Positions 24,028-35,480 of a DNA stretch of 64,000 bases are shown here, in pieces. The stretch covers positions 37,062,508-37,126,507 of the forward strand of contig NC_088776.1 in the NCBI RefSeq assembly GCF_954871325.1, given 5' to 3'. This DNA comes from Gordionus sp. m RMFG-2023 (taxonomy: Eukaryota; Nematomorpha; Gordioida; Chordodea; Parachordodidae). Each line of letters opens with the position of its first letter. Within the stretch, counting starts at the first letter, position 1. The translations under genes and the position numbers were made by a program. The notes beneath the pieces are model-generated. The model was not told the origin of the DNA. It searched no databases and saw only the letters and a program-made list of their open reading frames with translations.

Positions 24028-27000
24028 ACTTCAGTTTCTCTATAAGTTAGCAATCCTGATAATCTTACGAAAATTAAATTCCGAAATAAAAAAAATTAAA
24101 ACCTCGGCCAATAACTAATTAACTTTAAAGTAGCCAAGACCAATTGATACGAAATATAGGCCCAAGCCAATAAATAAAACTCTTTACACATCTGAGTCAG
24201 GCCGATTCTTAATATTTACTATTTTATAATTTAAATAAAACTCTTCCCCAGAGGCGAAACAGTTATCCCCGATCGTGAGAGCTTAAGCCATATTTGAAAA
24301 ATCTGAAGGTCTCAATGGCCATCCAAAATATATGAAATTGAAAAACAAATTTCCAAACCCCCCTCTCCTCTTCGGAAATTTGCATGTTTCTACACCCTTC
24401 CCCCTTCCTCATTTAATTTTTAAAGATAGTATGGGGAGAGGGACACTTTAAGTACAATGGAACGTTGGTCCACTCTAGTTATAATTTAAATATCTTTATA
24501 GACTTAAGACTTATATGAATAATTATGTTATACATGATTGGTTAAAATATTTTGAAAAATATTTACTATTTAATTTTTCAAAGGGCGTTTTAGCATACCA
24601 AATGTAACAAAAAATAATGCAAACTTTATCGTTTGGATTTATGAAGTTTTTAAAATATCAATATTTTAGGAAATTTATAACCTCTAATATTTTTAATCTG
24701 ACAATTTCTTAGAATCATAAAACATGAATTAATATATTCTGAACGATATTTGTAAAGTTTGGACTAGATCATGGTTGGTCATTAAATGGTTAGTTTTATT
24801 AATTATTGCAAATTTATTTTGATTTATTTATCATTTAAAATATTAATAATATAATATATCGGAGAGTGGGGCTAGCGGTTATAAGATATTATAAAGAACA
24901 ATATATTTATTTGAATCAATGCCTATAACTATAATCTATAAATGGCCTTATTTTCAAAAATACGCTCATATTTTTTAGATTTTATTTTTTGTAAAAGTTG
25001 AAATTTTGCCCAACAAGCCCTAATAACAGGGTTAGGCAAACACTGCAAGGGACTTCCTAATTCATTAGTTTTTTTTGAGCTATAACGAATTGAAATGCAT
25101 TTTTATTTAGTAATAATGATACGTATAGAATTATTTTATTATTTAAAATATCATAATACATTTGCATTAAAGCTAATCATATATAAAAATTGAAACTTAA
25201 TTTTGGCTAATTTAATAAACATTTTGGACATATAAAAATAAGGATCTTAAGGAGAGATTATGATTTCCTAACGTAAATCTTAAATAAATCATACGCTGCC
25301 ATGAAATCTTCCTTCCAAGATTTTGATTATTTTTTTGCCACAATTGACGTGTTTGGCTTAGCAAGCCTCGCTCTAAATTGCTTAATCATTTGAAAAAATA
25401 TTTTGACAAAATAAATACTCATAAAACTTTATCAATTATGAAAGAGGGTTAAAACTTTTCTATAAAATTTAATTTATATATATAACTTAATAAAAATTAA
25501 AATTCTGTCATGTAAAAATTTTTGAAATTTTACTTCAAAATTTTATTTTTTAAACAAAATTTTTAATAATTAATTATTTCAAAAAGTTTTCTGCTTATAG
25601 ATACATACTAATAAAAGCTATATTAGGATAAAATTCAAACCTTCTAGTCTATTTAATTTTAAAATAAGTTTAAGAGGTTTACCAAGTCCCGGGGTTATAT
25701 AACCCCTTCTACCCTTCTTTAAATAATTTTATTTTAATTTTTACAATGATTCCTAAAATTTCTTAAAATCTAAAAATTTGATTTACTTAATTATTGCATT
25801 TTTTAATATTTAGTTAGACCCTCATTTCTTTGTGGGATGGGGACACTTTTCGTTCAAACCTGAATAAATTCAATAATATTGGACTAATCTAAGTAAAACA
25901 TCTTCTTTATCCTAAATATATAAGGATATTTGAAATTATTAATATATATTTTATAAAAACTATATTTTTTTAGAAAATTGAATATGAATAAAAATTTTCT
26001 TTTGTTCCAACTATGACATACTTTGGGTACGTTGGGACACACATGGGATAGTTGGTCCGCTCATAAAATAAGGGTCTAAAAAAATAAATCAAAATCGGTA
26101 TTCCAATAAGACTACATTTGATTTTATTGATAATATTGTAATATAACAAATAAGTATTGATTTTGGAATGCTAAAAAAATATATATAATTATATAAATAT
26201 CTTCTTACCTTTAAGTAATGATAAGTTGACTGAGGTTTTCAGAAATTTAAGGGTTTTTCATAATCTTCTGCACAAAAGATGTTTCTATCCTTTTTATTCT
26301 AATTACTCATAACTAGTAGATGATAAAATATTAGCAAAGATGGCTTGTCTCAACTATACTAACCATGACTGAGCCCAATAACTTTATAAATATCATATAG
26401 AATCATATTAATTCCTGTTGATTCGGAAATTTTATTCTGTAAAAATTAAAATATTAAATATTTTTCCAATCATGTATGATGTAATTATTTATGTTAGGTT
26501 AAAATTTTCAGTCCTATAAAATAATATGTTCTATTTTATTCAGATTAGTTTGATGTTATTGGATTTATTAGGTTTTCTCTGCCTCCCCTATATATTAACC
26601 CATTTCGTTCCGAGGTTACTTTTTTTTTTGAATTTTTTAAAAATGATTTCTTAATTATTGTGTAAATAAGAAAATATAATCTCGTTTTTTTTAAAAATCT
26701 CTTTGTTTTCTAAGAAATTGTTGTTCTTTATCGTAACACCTAGAACTTAAAGGTGTTATAAAGGGTAAATATTTTAAATAGAATTATAATTGATTCTGAA
26801 AAAAGAAAGAACTAGGGATATTGTGAAATTAAATCATTTTCATTTCAATTTGTACTTTAACTTTAGTTTATTTTTTTTGTTCTGGTGATTTCATCAATAT
26901 AAATTGATTCTTCATGGGATGCAAGCCCCATGGAGATTACCCCTTGAGCCTCAATAAAGTGAGAAATTACCTTCCTCTCTATAATTTTTTTTAAAATAAA

Positions 27001-27256
27001 TCTCAATGAATAATTAAAATCGTTAAAAACAATCGGTAAATTTTTAATAAAAATTACTAAAATCTATAATAGCACAAAATTTAAATATCCTAGTATTTTA
27101 AGTTGAAAAATAGGGTCAAATGGTTTAACACACCTCATGGTTTAACTAGATAGGTCTCCACATAGCATAATTAGCTATAACTACATTAAATTTTAGCTTT
27201 ATCTCTAACTTGAATCGACTGAGGTGGCTTTCTACTACAGTATAGATAAAATTATG
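24028..27256. other. Gene-poor A+T-rich stretch with a diverged inverted repeat
   Basis: No coding motif was seen. About 24690-24790 resembles the reverse complement of about 26340-26460 (shared words ATGAATTAATAT, GATATTTGTAAAGTT and TCATGGTT). This hints at an old inverted-repeat element of about 1.7-2 kb, with termini I could not fix. Confidence 0.4.
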
Positions 27257-27264
27257 ATATGGGG

Positions 27265-28912
27265 CAGGCGCGTAACCAATGGGGGGAAAGGGGGAAATTC
27301 CCCCCTCCCCCCCACCCCCACCCCTTCCCCCCAATCAAAATTTTACAAATATTTGAATATCAATTTTCCAACATATAATTAAAAAATATTTATAAATGGA
27401 AAAATATTTAGTCAAAGAGATTGAAATTAAACGATAATTATTTTATTATTATATATATTTATTTTATTAAATTCAAAATTAGTAGTGAGTTAGAATTAAT
27501 AAGTATTTTTAATAATATTTTAATTATTAATATATATCTATAATTTTTTAAAAATTTTTCATTTTTACTTCCATTTTGTAGAACAGAAGAAATAGAAATA
27601 CAAAAGTTAAATAAGGCTAAGCATGAAAAAAAGTAATGTGTCATCAGAAACGATATCATTATTGAATTCAATTGATCAATCAGAGTTTATCATTGCTGCT
27701 AGTTGCATCAATAAATTATTTTTAGCTCACTACTTTGTAGAAATTTACAAAAACCAAATTTAGATTTGGTTCAGGTTATTGATCTGGCGGAAAATATATA
27801 TGAACAGGTAGATACAATAAGAATGAATGTAGATAAATATTTTCATAATATTTATCTAGACGTTGAATCTAAGGCTAAATTTTATGATATAACACTAATT
27901 AAACCTCGTCTAGCACCTAGGCCATTATTGAGATGAAAATAAATATTAGCTCAACTGAAGAATATTATAAAATATCCATTTTCATCCCATTTTTAGATAC
28001 TTTTTTATCGCAAATAAAAGTACGGTTTTTAGATAAAAAACAAGTCTTTAGCAATCTTCAAGTTTTATTACCCAAAGATCCTTCTTCGTTTTCTAATCCC
28101 ACTATTGGTAAAATTAAATATTTAGCAAAAATTTATTCCTATGAGATTGATACTGAAATAAATTTAATCAGTGAATTCGAATTGTGTTATAAATATTTAC
28201 TACGTTTAGCTACTTTACCTGAGCATGCTATTGATGCGCTCAATCGATGTAAAGAAACCTTGGCTCAATTTCCTAATATTTTGAAGTTGTTTTATATTCT
28301 TGCATGTTTGTCTATTACAACATGTACGAATGAAAGGACTTTTTCCAACTTGAGAAGGTTGAAAACATATTTACGAAGTACTGAATCTCGGCTAAATGGG
28401 TTAGCTCTGTTAAATATCCACAGAGATTTAGTTCCAACGACAAACGAAATTCTTGATGAATTGGCAACATTCCCACGATAGAAAATATTTTGTATAATAT
28501 TGTATTCTATAAGAAGTTAAAAAAAACTTGTTAATTTAATTATTTTCTAGGCAATATTTTATACACACTACTATTAGTATTTTCAATAAAAAAATTATAT
28601 TCTACTTACATTGTATGGGAATTTAAGCTGAGGCTAGTTTTTAAAGCAAATTTTATAAAAAAAATGACATTACACTTTATTTCAACTTTACATTTAAAAA
28701 AACTTTATTAAATATAATATACCTAACTTGAAATAATAAAAAATAGGCTTGTAATATCCATAAGCACGAATTAGTAAATAATAGAATAGCTAAAACATAA
28801 GACCCGGTCGAAGGCCGGTGGAAAGCAGGCCGAAGGCCAGGTAAAGAGGGTTTGGGGGCGAAGCCCCCAAAATTTTTTCCCCCCCTATAAGAAAATCCTG
28901 GATACGCCACTG
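27265..28912 (+). mobile_element. hAT transposon with 8-bp target duplication
   Basis: Left end CAGGCGCGTAACC and right end GGATACGCCACTG are inverted. The duplication ATATGGGG lies at 27257-27264 and 28913-28920. Subterminal sequences are typical of this group: a G/C-run next to the left end and GGGGGCGAAGCCCCC near the right. The transposase runs on the plus strand. Its N-terminal part is lost or broken, and only the C-terminal half at 27933-28481 is open. The element is 1.65 kb, so non-autonomous. It looks younger than its relatives at 8708 and 22264 because the C-terminal frame survives. Confidence 0.92.
27933..28481 (+). CDS. hAT transposase, C-terminal half with dimerisation domain
   Basis: 182 residues are open from an internal Met. 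Upstream in a broken frame come IKPRLAPRPLL and, around 27640-27720, ISLLNSIDQSEFIIAASC. Inside are STEEYYKISIFIPFLDTFLS, then LPEHAIDALNRC, the motif CTNERTFSNLRRLKTYLRST, and SRLNGLALLNIHRDLVPTTN. The NERTFS..LRR.K..LRS and SRLNGLALLNIH words define the hAT C-terminal dimerisation region. The RNase-H-like catalytic core, with its Asp residues, would lie upstream and is not intact. The protein, if made, could not transpose DNA. The start used is simply the first Met of the surviving frame. Confidence 0.85.
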   Translation: MKINISSTEEYYKISIFIPFLDTFLSQIKVRFLDKKQVFSNLQVLLPKDPSSFSNPTIGKIKYLAKIYSYEIDTEINLISEFELCYKYLLRLATLPEHAIDALNRCKETLAQFPNILKLFYILACLSITTCTNERTFSNLRRLKTYLRSTESRLNGLALLNIHRDLVPTTNEILDELATFPR

Positions 28913-28920
28913 ATATGGGG

Positions 28921-30093
28921 ATATCCCAATATTATGTATTATAGCCCATAATTTGTAAAATATATTAAATAAAAATAATCATATTTAATATAACTGAAGA
29001 TCTCAAAAAGAAGCTTTAAGGGCATGTCCTGACTCGACTTATTACTAAACAAAAATTACAAAGTCAAAACAAAAAAACGAGAAGATAAATACTAAAAATA
29101 ACAATGCCACCAAATACTTAAAACAAACTAAAATAGGGTGTACTAGTTCAAAAGCTCCTTAACCTATCTAAAAAGCGATAGCAAGGACAACGGCCTAATA
29201 CATTTTTTCCTCAAAATTAATTCCTATTATAAAATTAATTATTAATAGCGAAATGTATTATGCCTTATTATGATTAATCATTATGTTTGATTTTATGACA
29301 TTTATATTTCATGGCTAGTTGCAACCCTCATTTCTCTGAAATATATTTTTCCTTAGATTTGATAATTTTAAACATTTACATTTTTCCTAGTCTTATTTTA
29401 TTCTTATTGAATTATAGCTATGGTTTATCTTACATTAGGGGGTGATAAGCCTTTTTTTTATAACTATAAAAGACTTATGAGAGTTTTCATCATGATAATA
29501 AATAAATAAGTAAGAATAGAATATTATTTATACTGCACTTGCATTTTCTTAAAAGATTATAATTTTGCTAACCCTAGCCTCTAGACTGAACTGAACCTAA
29601 TTAGATTTTACCTGAACCCGAACTGTTGATGGATCAAGAACCCTGCTTTTTACGATATACCATGATTTTCATAGGCGTATTTATAGAGAAAACAAAGATA
29701 AATTTCTTTGAAAACCTTTTTTCCCCAAAATAATTGTCAAAATAATTCAATTTGTTACCTTTCTTTTTAAACTAAATAAGAATTTAGGAAAAAATATTTC
29801 ATGTAAAATCATTATATCTTCGATTATACTCCCCCCTCCTTCCCTCGTGAAACATATTCATAAATATATTTTATATCGCACATTTTAAGTTTAGATAAAT
29901 TGCCATTTAAAAAATTTAGGATGATTATTAATATTGGATTATAAATTTATGGCATGTTTAAAAGATTTATATATAAAATAAATCGTTTAGCTATATATGC
30001 AAGGGTTTTATCAAATTTTTAAAACTCTAATAATTTATGATGCGAGTTTTTTAAATTTTGAAATACTTTTGCCAGAATCGTATTCAAGCATGT
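28921..30093. other. A+T-rich stretch without recognised features
   Basis: No terminus pair or coding motif was found. A word GATGGATCAAGAACCCTG near 29628 resembles other CAGGGTT words in the window but has no partner. Confidence 0.5.
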
Positions 30094-31554
30094 AGGAGAA
30101 ATGTGCCACAAATGGCCATGTTTGCAGACTAGTCACAACCCTTTAACTCTTCAATTTGGTCAAAATGTTTATATTTATGATATGTGCCTTACCTAAGTTT
30201 TGTTGATTAGGACATTCCAATAAAAATATATCTTACATAAACTGTTTTTAGTACATCTTTAGAGAAAAATCACGTTATACATTTTTTTTGTTTGGTGAAA
30301 AAATTACTAATTTAGGATATTGATATTTATATAAATATTATCCTTAGTCATTTAGCATAGTTCACACAAAAAATTAGAGCTTATAAGTTTTATTTATATT
30401 ACATATAATGCCAAAATGATATTATACAGGTGAGTATTGTCTGGCCATGTATTGACTGGCCAAAATTCATACATTCATATTATGAAAAGCTTGTGTAAAC
30501 CATACAATGAGACTTTGCAATATGCCCATATGGAATAGAATTCAAATAATTCACCAAACCTCAAGAGGTAATTTTATAAAATTATATAATACAAAACAAG
30601 CTAGAAAATCATTAATGAGATTTATCATAAAATTGTTAAAACAATGAAAGACTTTTTTAATGATATTAATTACAAATTAAAATTATCTTATAGATTATAA
30701 GTCATTATAGATTCATCAATTATAACATATTTTTTTAATGGTATTAATTATACATTATAATTACCTGCTAACTAATTATTTATAGATTTAATTATATAAA
30801 TTTTTGTTAATATTTTTTTTTGATAATAATATTTGCTCATGATTTTATGAGTAATAGAAAACCTAAAGAAAAATTATTATGATTGGTGCATTATATGCAA
30901 GAAGAAATATTCCTTCTCAAGAAAGAGGAAGAGTGAATTAAACGCATTCATTAAAAAGAATAGGCGTATTAATGTATATGATGTATTTGTTTGTTATTTA
31001 TGTAAATAAAAATATCATAATTTTGTCATTTATAAATTAACAATGATATAAATTGTTGTTGTGTAACCATAATTAAATTTCAAAAAATTTTAAATTGATG
31101 AATGATTAAATTATTGAAATAACCATTTTAACATGTAGATGATTAAGATAATAATTTATAAAATCATTAAATAGATGATGATATATTTAGATGTATACTA
31201 ATTAAATTAGTGTATAATTAAATTTTTATATCTAAAAAAAGTAAAAATATTAATATATAGATCCTTTACAAGTATTTCATATTGTAATATTTATAATAAA
31301 ATTTTAAAGAATTTTGTATGGCCAGTTAAGTATATGGCCAGTCAATACATACCATGTTTTGATTAGCCAGAAAAATAACTTTCACATAACCTCATCAAGC
31401 TTATAAATTATTATTGATAGAGCTTAAATTTAAATTTTATTTTAAAGATTAAGAATTAAGTTACACATTGATTTAAAATTTGTTTGGTTAAACCCAAATC
31501 TTAATGCCTTTTTTAAAAAAACAAAAACATGGCCATTCACGGCACATTTCTCCT
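30094..31554 (+). mobile_element. Unclassified TIR element, full-length copy
   Basis: Left end AGGAGAAATGTGCCACAAAT and right end CGGCACATTTCTCCT are inverted over about 30 bp and both continue into GGCCATGTTT. A second inverted pair sits inside: GGCCATGTATTGACTGGCCA near 30442 and its mirror near 31340. It is 1461 bp with no coding frame. Two more copies lie in the AP-2 intron (13146 and 13835). No convincing target duplication was seen (left flank CAAGCATGT, right flank GAGTACCTA), so the superfamily cannot be assigned. Confidence 0.8.
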
Positions 31555-31890
31555 GAGTACCTACTCATATAATATATAGAATTTCGTAGCAAACGTATTA
31601 AAAATTTACAAGCGAAATGAAAATTAGTACTATCAACATCGTTCTGATTTTTGCAAAACTATTTCTTCTCAGTATTTTTCATTTAATTCCGCTGAAATCA
31701 ATCTTATTTTATTTCATGTTGTTTTTTTTATTTACAGAAAATACATTAGAGGTGTTGAGCCAGCTGCCTTTTCTAGCACTCCATTGAACCATAATTTTTT
31801 ATTTAAAAAAAAATGATGTTCCTCTCAATAAAAAATATCTTTGTCCAATTTTTTATTCATATTTTCTATTTTATTCCAATTTTAATATGC

Positions 31891-31962
31891 GGGATCTAGC
31901 TAAATGGTAAATCTTTATAGAATGATTGAGAATTAAAAAACTCGGGTTCGTATTCTGCTATC
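31891..31962 (+). ncRNA. tRNA-like sequence or SINE head
   Basis: A 72-base stretch has an A-box-like TAGCTAAATGG and a B-box-like GGTTCGTATTC at tRNA spacing. The acceptor and T stems do not pair, so it is not a working tRNA gene. It could be a tRNA pseudogene or the head of a tRNA-derived SINE. Confidence 0.3.
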
Positions 31963-32261
31963 TTTAATTTTTCTTATGGAAATAATGACTCCCGACAAAA
32001 CCAGTTTGAATAACAAGATTATATCAAAAACTATCTAAATTTTGAAGTCATATTTTAGGTGCTCCAAATTTGATTTAATTTTCTTTTAGAAACAAAAATA
32101 AACTTAATTATATAAATATTCACAAAGGAAATACAACTATTAATATCTATTCATTTTTTATTGATTATATCTAATAATATAATTTTTAAAAGTTATACAT
32201 TTCATAAGAAAATAAATCTTACTCCAATTAATAGAATATATATCAAAAATTTTTACCTAAG

Positions 32262-32388
32262 CATTTGCAGTTTACCTTGGCATTTGCAGTTTACCTTGGC
32301 ATTTGCAGTTTACCTTGGCATTTGCAGTTTACCTTGGCATTTGCAGTTTACCTTAGCATTTGCAGTTTACCTTAGCATTTGCAGTTTA
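32262..32388. repeat. 19-bp minisatellite, about seven units
   Basis: The unit CATTTGCAGTTTACCTTGG repeats without spacing. The last units change to CCTTAG. Nineteen is not a multiple of three, so the open frame across it cycles through three phases and is not evidence of coding. Confidence 0.95.
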
Positions 32389-34479
32389 GTCAAACCCATT
32401 AAAATGTATAAAATGATGTTATTGAAAAATAATAACTCATAAATAAATTCAAGGTGAAATGAAAATAAAATAATGATGAATTTAATTATTATTAAAATAG
32501 GGAAAAATAGTATAATAGGTATATTTAATAAAGTTAATTTAGTGTTTGATTATTTAATTGTGATAAATATATTATTTTTTTATTAATTGGATATGAGTTG
32601 TATATTTTATACTTATAATATTTTCATAATAAATTTATTTTTAACCTTTTAAATCCTTTTATAATATAAGAATCAAAATTTTATTTAAAAAATTCTTTTA
32701 CTTTGGGATATGAAATTTTAGACACATGTAAAACAATTAAAATAAGGGTTGTTATAAAATTGAATAGAAAGAGATTCTCATAATATTACAAAACTTTGTA
32801 GGGCCATCAAAATTTTATGGTGACGATTCTGTTAGCAATATAAAAATATAGCCTACTATGTCATGTTTTATGACTAGAGATTATTTTTAAGTTATAGGTA
32901 TTTTTCTTACTAAACTTACTCCCCTCTCGCTCAAAAACTTCAAATAATATATTTTTTATGAATTAGGCATTTTTACAACTTATATATTATTATTCTAAAT
33001 TTAAGATCCAATTTTAATAAATAGCCAATTTCTTTAAAAATAAAAAATGTTTAAATTGACCAAAAAATCGTTTTCTAGACGACTCTAGCCTACATCAAGC
33101 ATTAGCAGATTCAATATAAATAAGGAAATCTTTGATGTTACAATGAAAAAGATAAGCATAATATTTTGGCAGATCCAATTTGTAATATAATATTAATATA
33201 TATTATTTATTTATAATTTACTATATTTTTTCTAAGAAATGGCAGAAGGAAAATTATTGATTTATAACGATTTATATCGATTATCATGAAGTGAGACTTC
33301 GTCGAAGTAACCATAAAAATTAAGGGAATTTTCATTCTTGTTAAAAGATTATATATAATAACATAAGAAAAATTTATATTTCATTTTAATACTGCGTTTT
33401 TCAGTGATTTGATTGAATTTTATAAGATTTTATATGAAATATAAATAGCTTTGTTTTTCTCAAAAAAAATATAAATTAAATTTAAAATGGATTTTTTTTT
33501 ATATTTTAAATATAAAAATATCCCTTTCAGCTTTAATTTTATTTTATTTTTATTATCAAAAATAAGTTAATAACTTATTGTAAAAAATAATAATATATAG
33601 CATACCATTTTTGTTTAAAACTAAAATATAAATTTGCCAATAGCTAGAAGTGGTTTATTTCAGAAAGCTTATAGTAAAATAAAATGTTAAAAAATATATT
33701 TAATAATTTATAAAGATCTAAGACTGCGTCCAGACTATTTTATTATTTCCAATAAAGTTTTTAAGTGTACAAATTTAATTTTATATGTTTTGGACCCAGT
33801 TTTAAATAATATGTATATATTTCTATTATAACGTTTTACCTCATAAAATTTATAATTTTCTTGTTCTTAACCTCTTCCGCCTTTAAAGCTTCTAATTCCG
33901 GGTCTTTTGAGACATGTTATAAGCGGGTTTATTATTAATTCTAAAAAAAAAATTTGGGGATTTGGTCGGGCCTTATATTCAAGTTGATCCTAGCTTTGAA
34001 ACACATAACATCATTAAGATAAAGCTCGATGGCTTATTTTGTAGACATCCACTGGATATATTTATTTAATTTAAAAGTATTATATGTAGACTGAGATTAA
34101 GGTTCGATATTGAATATGTTTAAAATATTCTAAAATATTGTCAAATATATACATTCCAGAAAGAAAATTATAACACGAACTCAAATATTAATACGTAAAT
34201 ATTCCTGGACAATCTATGAAAACTTTTAATAAACGTTGATAAAACTTGCCTTAGAAACTTATTTTACCCTTTGGGGTGAAAGTGCAATATTGAATTTCAG
34301 TGATTAATATCTGGTAAAATTCAATACAATTGATAGAATTCATTAGCCATTATTTGGCTTAAATCATCTTAATTTTTTTTTCCATTTAATCAAATATTTT
34401 GTCAAATTTTTACCCTGAAATATTGTTAGACCTCAGAATTTCTAAAAAATACAATCCATTTTAAATCAACCCACTCTTT
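32389..34479. other. A+T-rich stretch without recognised features
   Basis: No inverted ends, coding motifs or RNA gene were found. Confidence 0.5.
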
Positions 34480-35240
34480 GATGTAGATTTTCGTTTCAAA
34501 ACCTGACCGTCCAGGTCTTCATTCTCCCATATTCCTCAGCATTTTAGTTTTCATATCCTCACACGCTGAATTTTGTTATACTTCTTATAGATACTTTAAT
34601 ACTATTAATTCATCTCACATCGCAGTTTTAGACCTATGGAACAGTAAAGACCCAAGCAACGACACCACATTCCGCAATTCCGTCGAATACTTACACTTAA
34701 AAGCAGTTCGAAAAAATTCCGATCTCTCTTCCCCCATCTAAATTGGTAACAATAGGACCCCTTTACCTTTAATTCAACCCTCAACCACATGCCACCTCGT
34801 TATGAATGGTTAAAACAATACCTAGTTCTAATCAACGTTTCTTAATTACCAATGAAGAATTTAGAATCGCAAATTTGTCTTCGATTAAAGTGCGAAATAA
34901 TAAACCAACGACATGTGCTCTCAACACCAATATCGACAACCTATGCCTTCCCTCTACATTGTCGTTTTTTAAAATGTAGATCATACAGGCACTGTGCTAT
35001 CAATTTGATCATTAGAACGTTGAGAGCCACAGATATTACTTCCTCACTGAAATTTGGCCTCATGGCATGACCCTGGAACCAAGGTATATCCTTTGCTTAT
35101 GATTATCCTAATCCAGGTCGTTTTGCCAGATTCTTATCTACTAACTCCATTATGAGAAGAGAAATTTAAAAACCTATAAACATAGACACCCAAACATTCT
35201 ATTAAACATTTATGTGGTTTCAGACACCTGTGCTGTTTAT
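34480..35240. other. Block with distinct base composition, possibly decayed coding sequence
   Basis: The plus strand here is clearly richer in C (and A+C) than the surroundings. A plus-strand frame near 35020-35085 reads YYFLTEIWPHGMTLEP, which loosely recalls the TETW segment of LINE endonucleases. Stops are frequent and no second motif confirms this, so the block stays unidentified. Confidence 0.3.
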
Positions 35241-35436
35241 TAGTTGGAACTTAAACCCTAAAAAGCAATTGGACAAGAATTTTTGATCATAATAGTTTTA
35301 TTTTAAAATATGGATTTTATATAATTTGAAGAGATAGTATATTTAATTTATAAATTTAATAAAAAAATTTAAAAATAAATAATGGATATATTATATACAT
35401 AGAATGTTTAACAAGTCATTATGAATGAGACAAACA

Positions 35437-35480
35437 TAGGCGTAGCAAGGATTTTGCCGAGAGGGGGGGGGGTACTATTA
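35437..35480 (+). mobile_element. Isolated hAT-like left terminus
   Basis: AGGCGTAGCAAGGATTTTGC followed by a G run resembles the terminus of the local hAT elements (CAGTGGCGTAGCCAGGATT plus a G run at 41167). No right end was found, so it is a one-ended remnant. Confidence 0.4.

Noticed and set aside
28677-28910. Minus-strand 77-codon frame starting MAYPGFSYRGGKNFGG
   Set aside because: It reads backwards through the right end of the hAT element at 27265-28912, a G/C-rich subterminal region. Not a gene.
32161-32442. 93-codon open frame with LPWHLQFTLAF repeats
   Set aside because: It runs through a 19-bp minisatellite and changes reading phase with every unit. No start context or flanking coding sequence.
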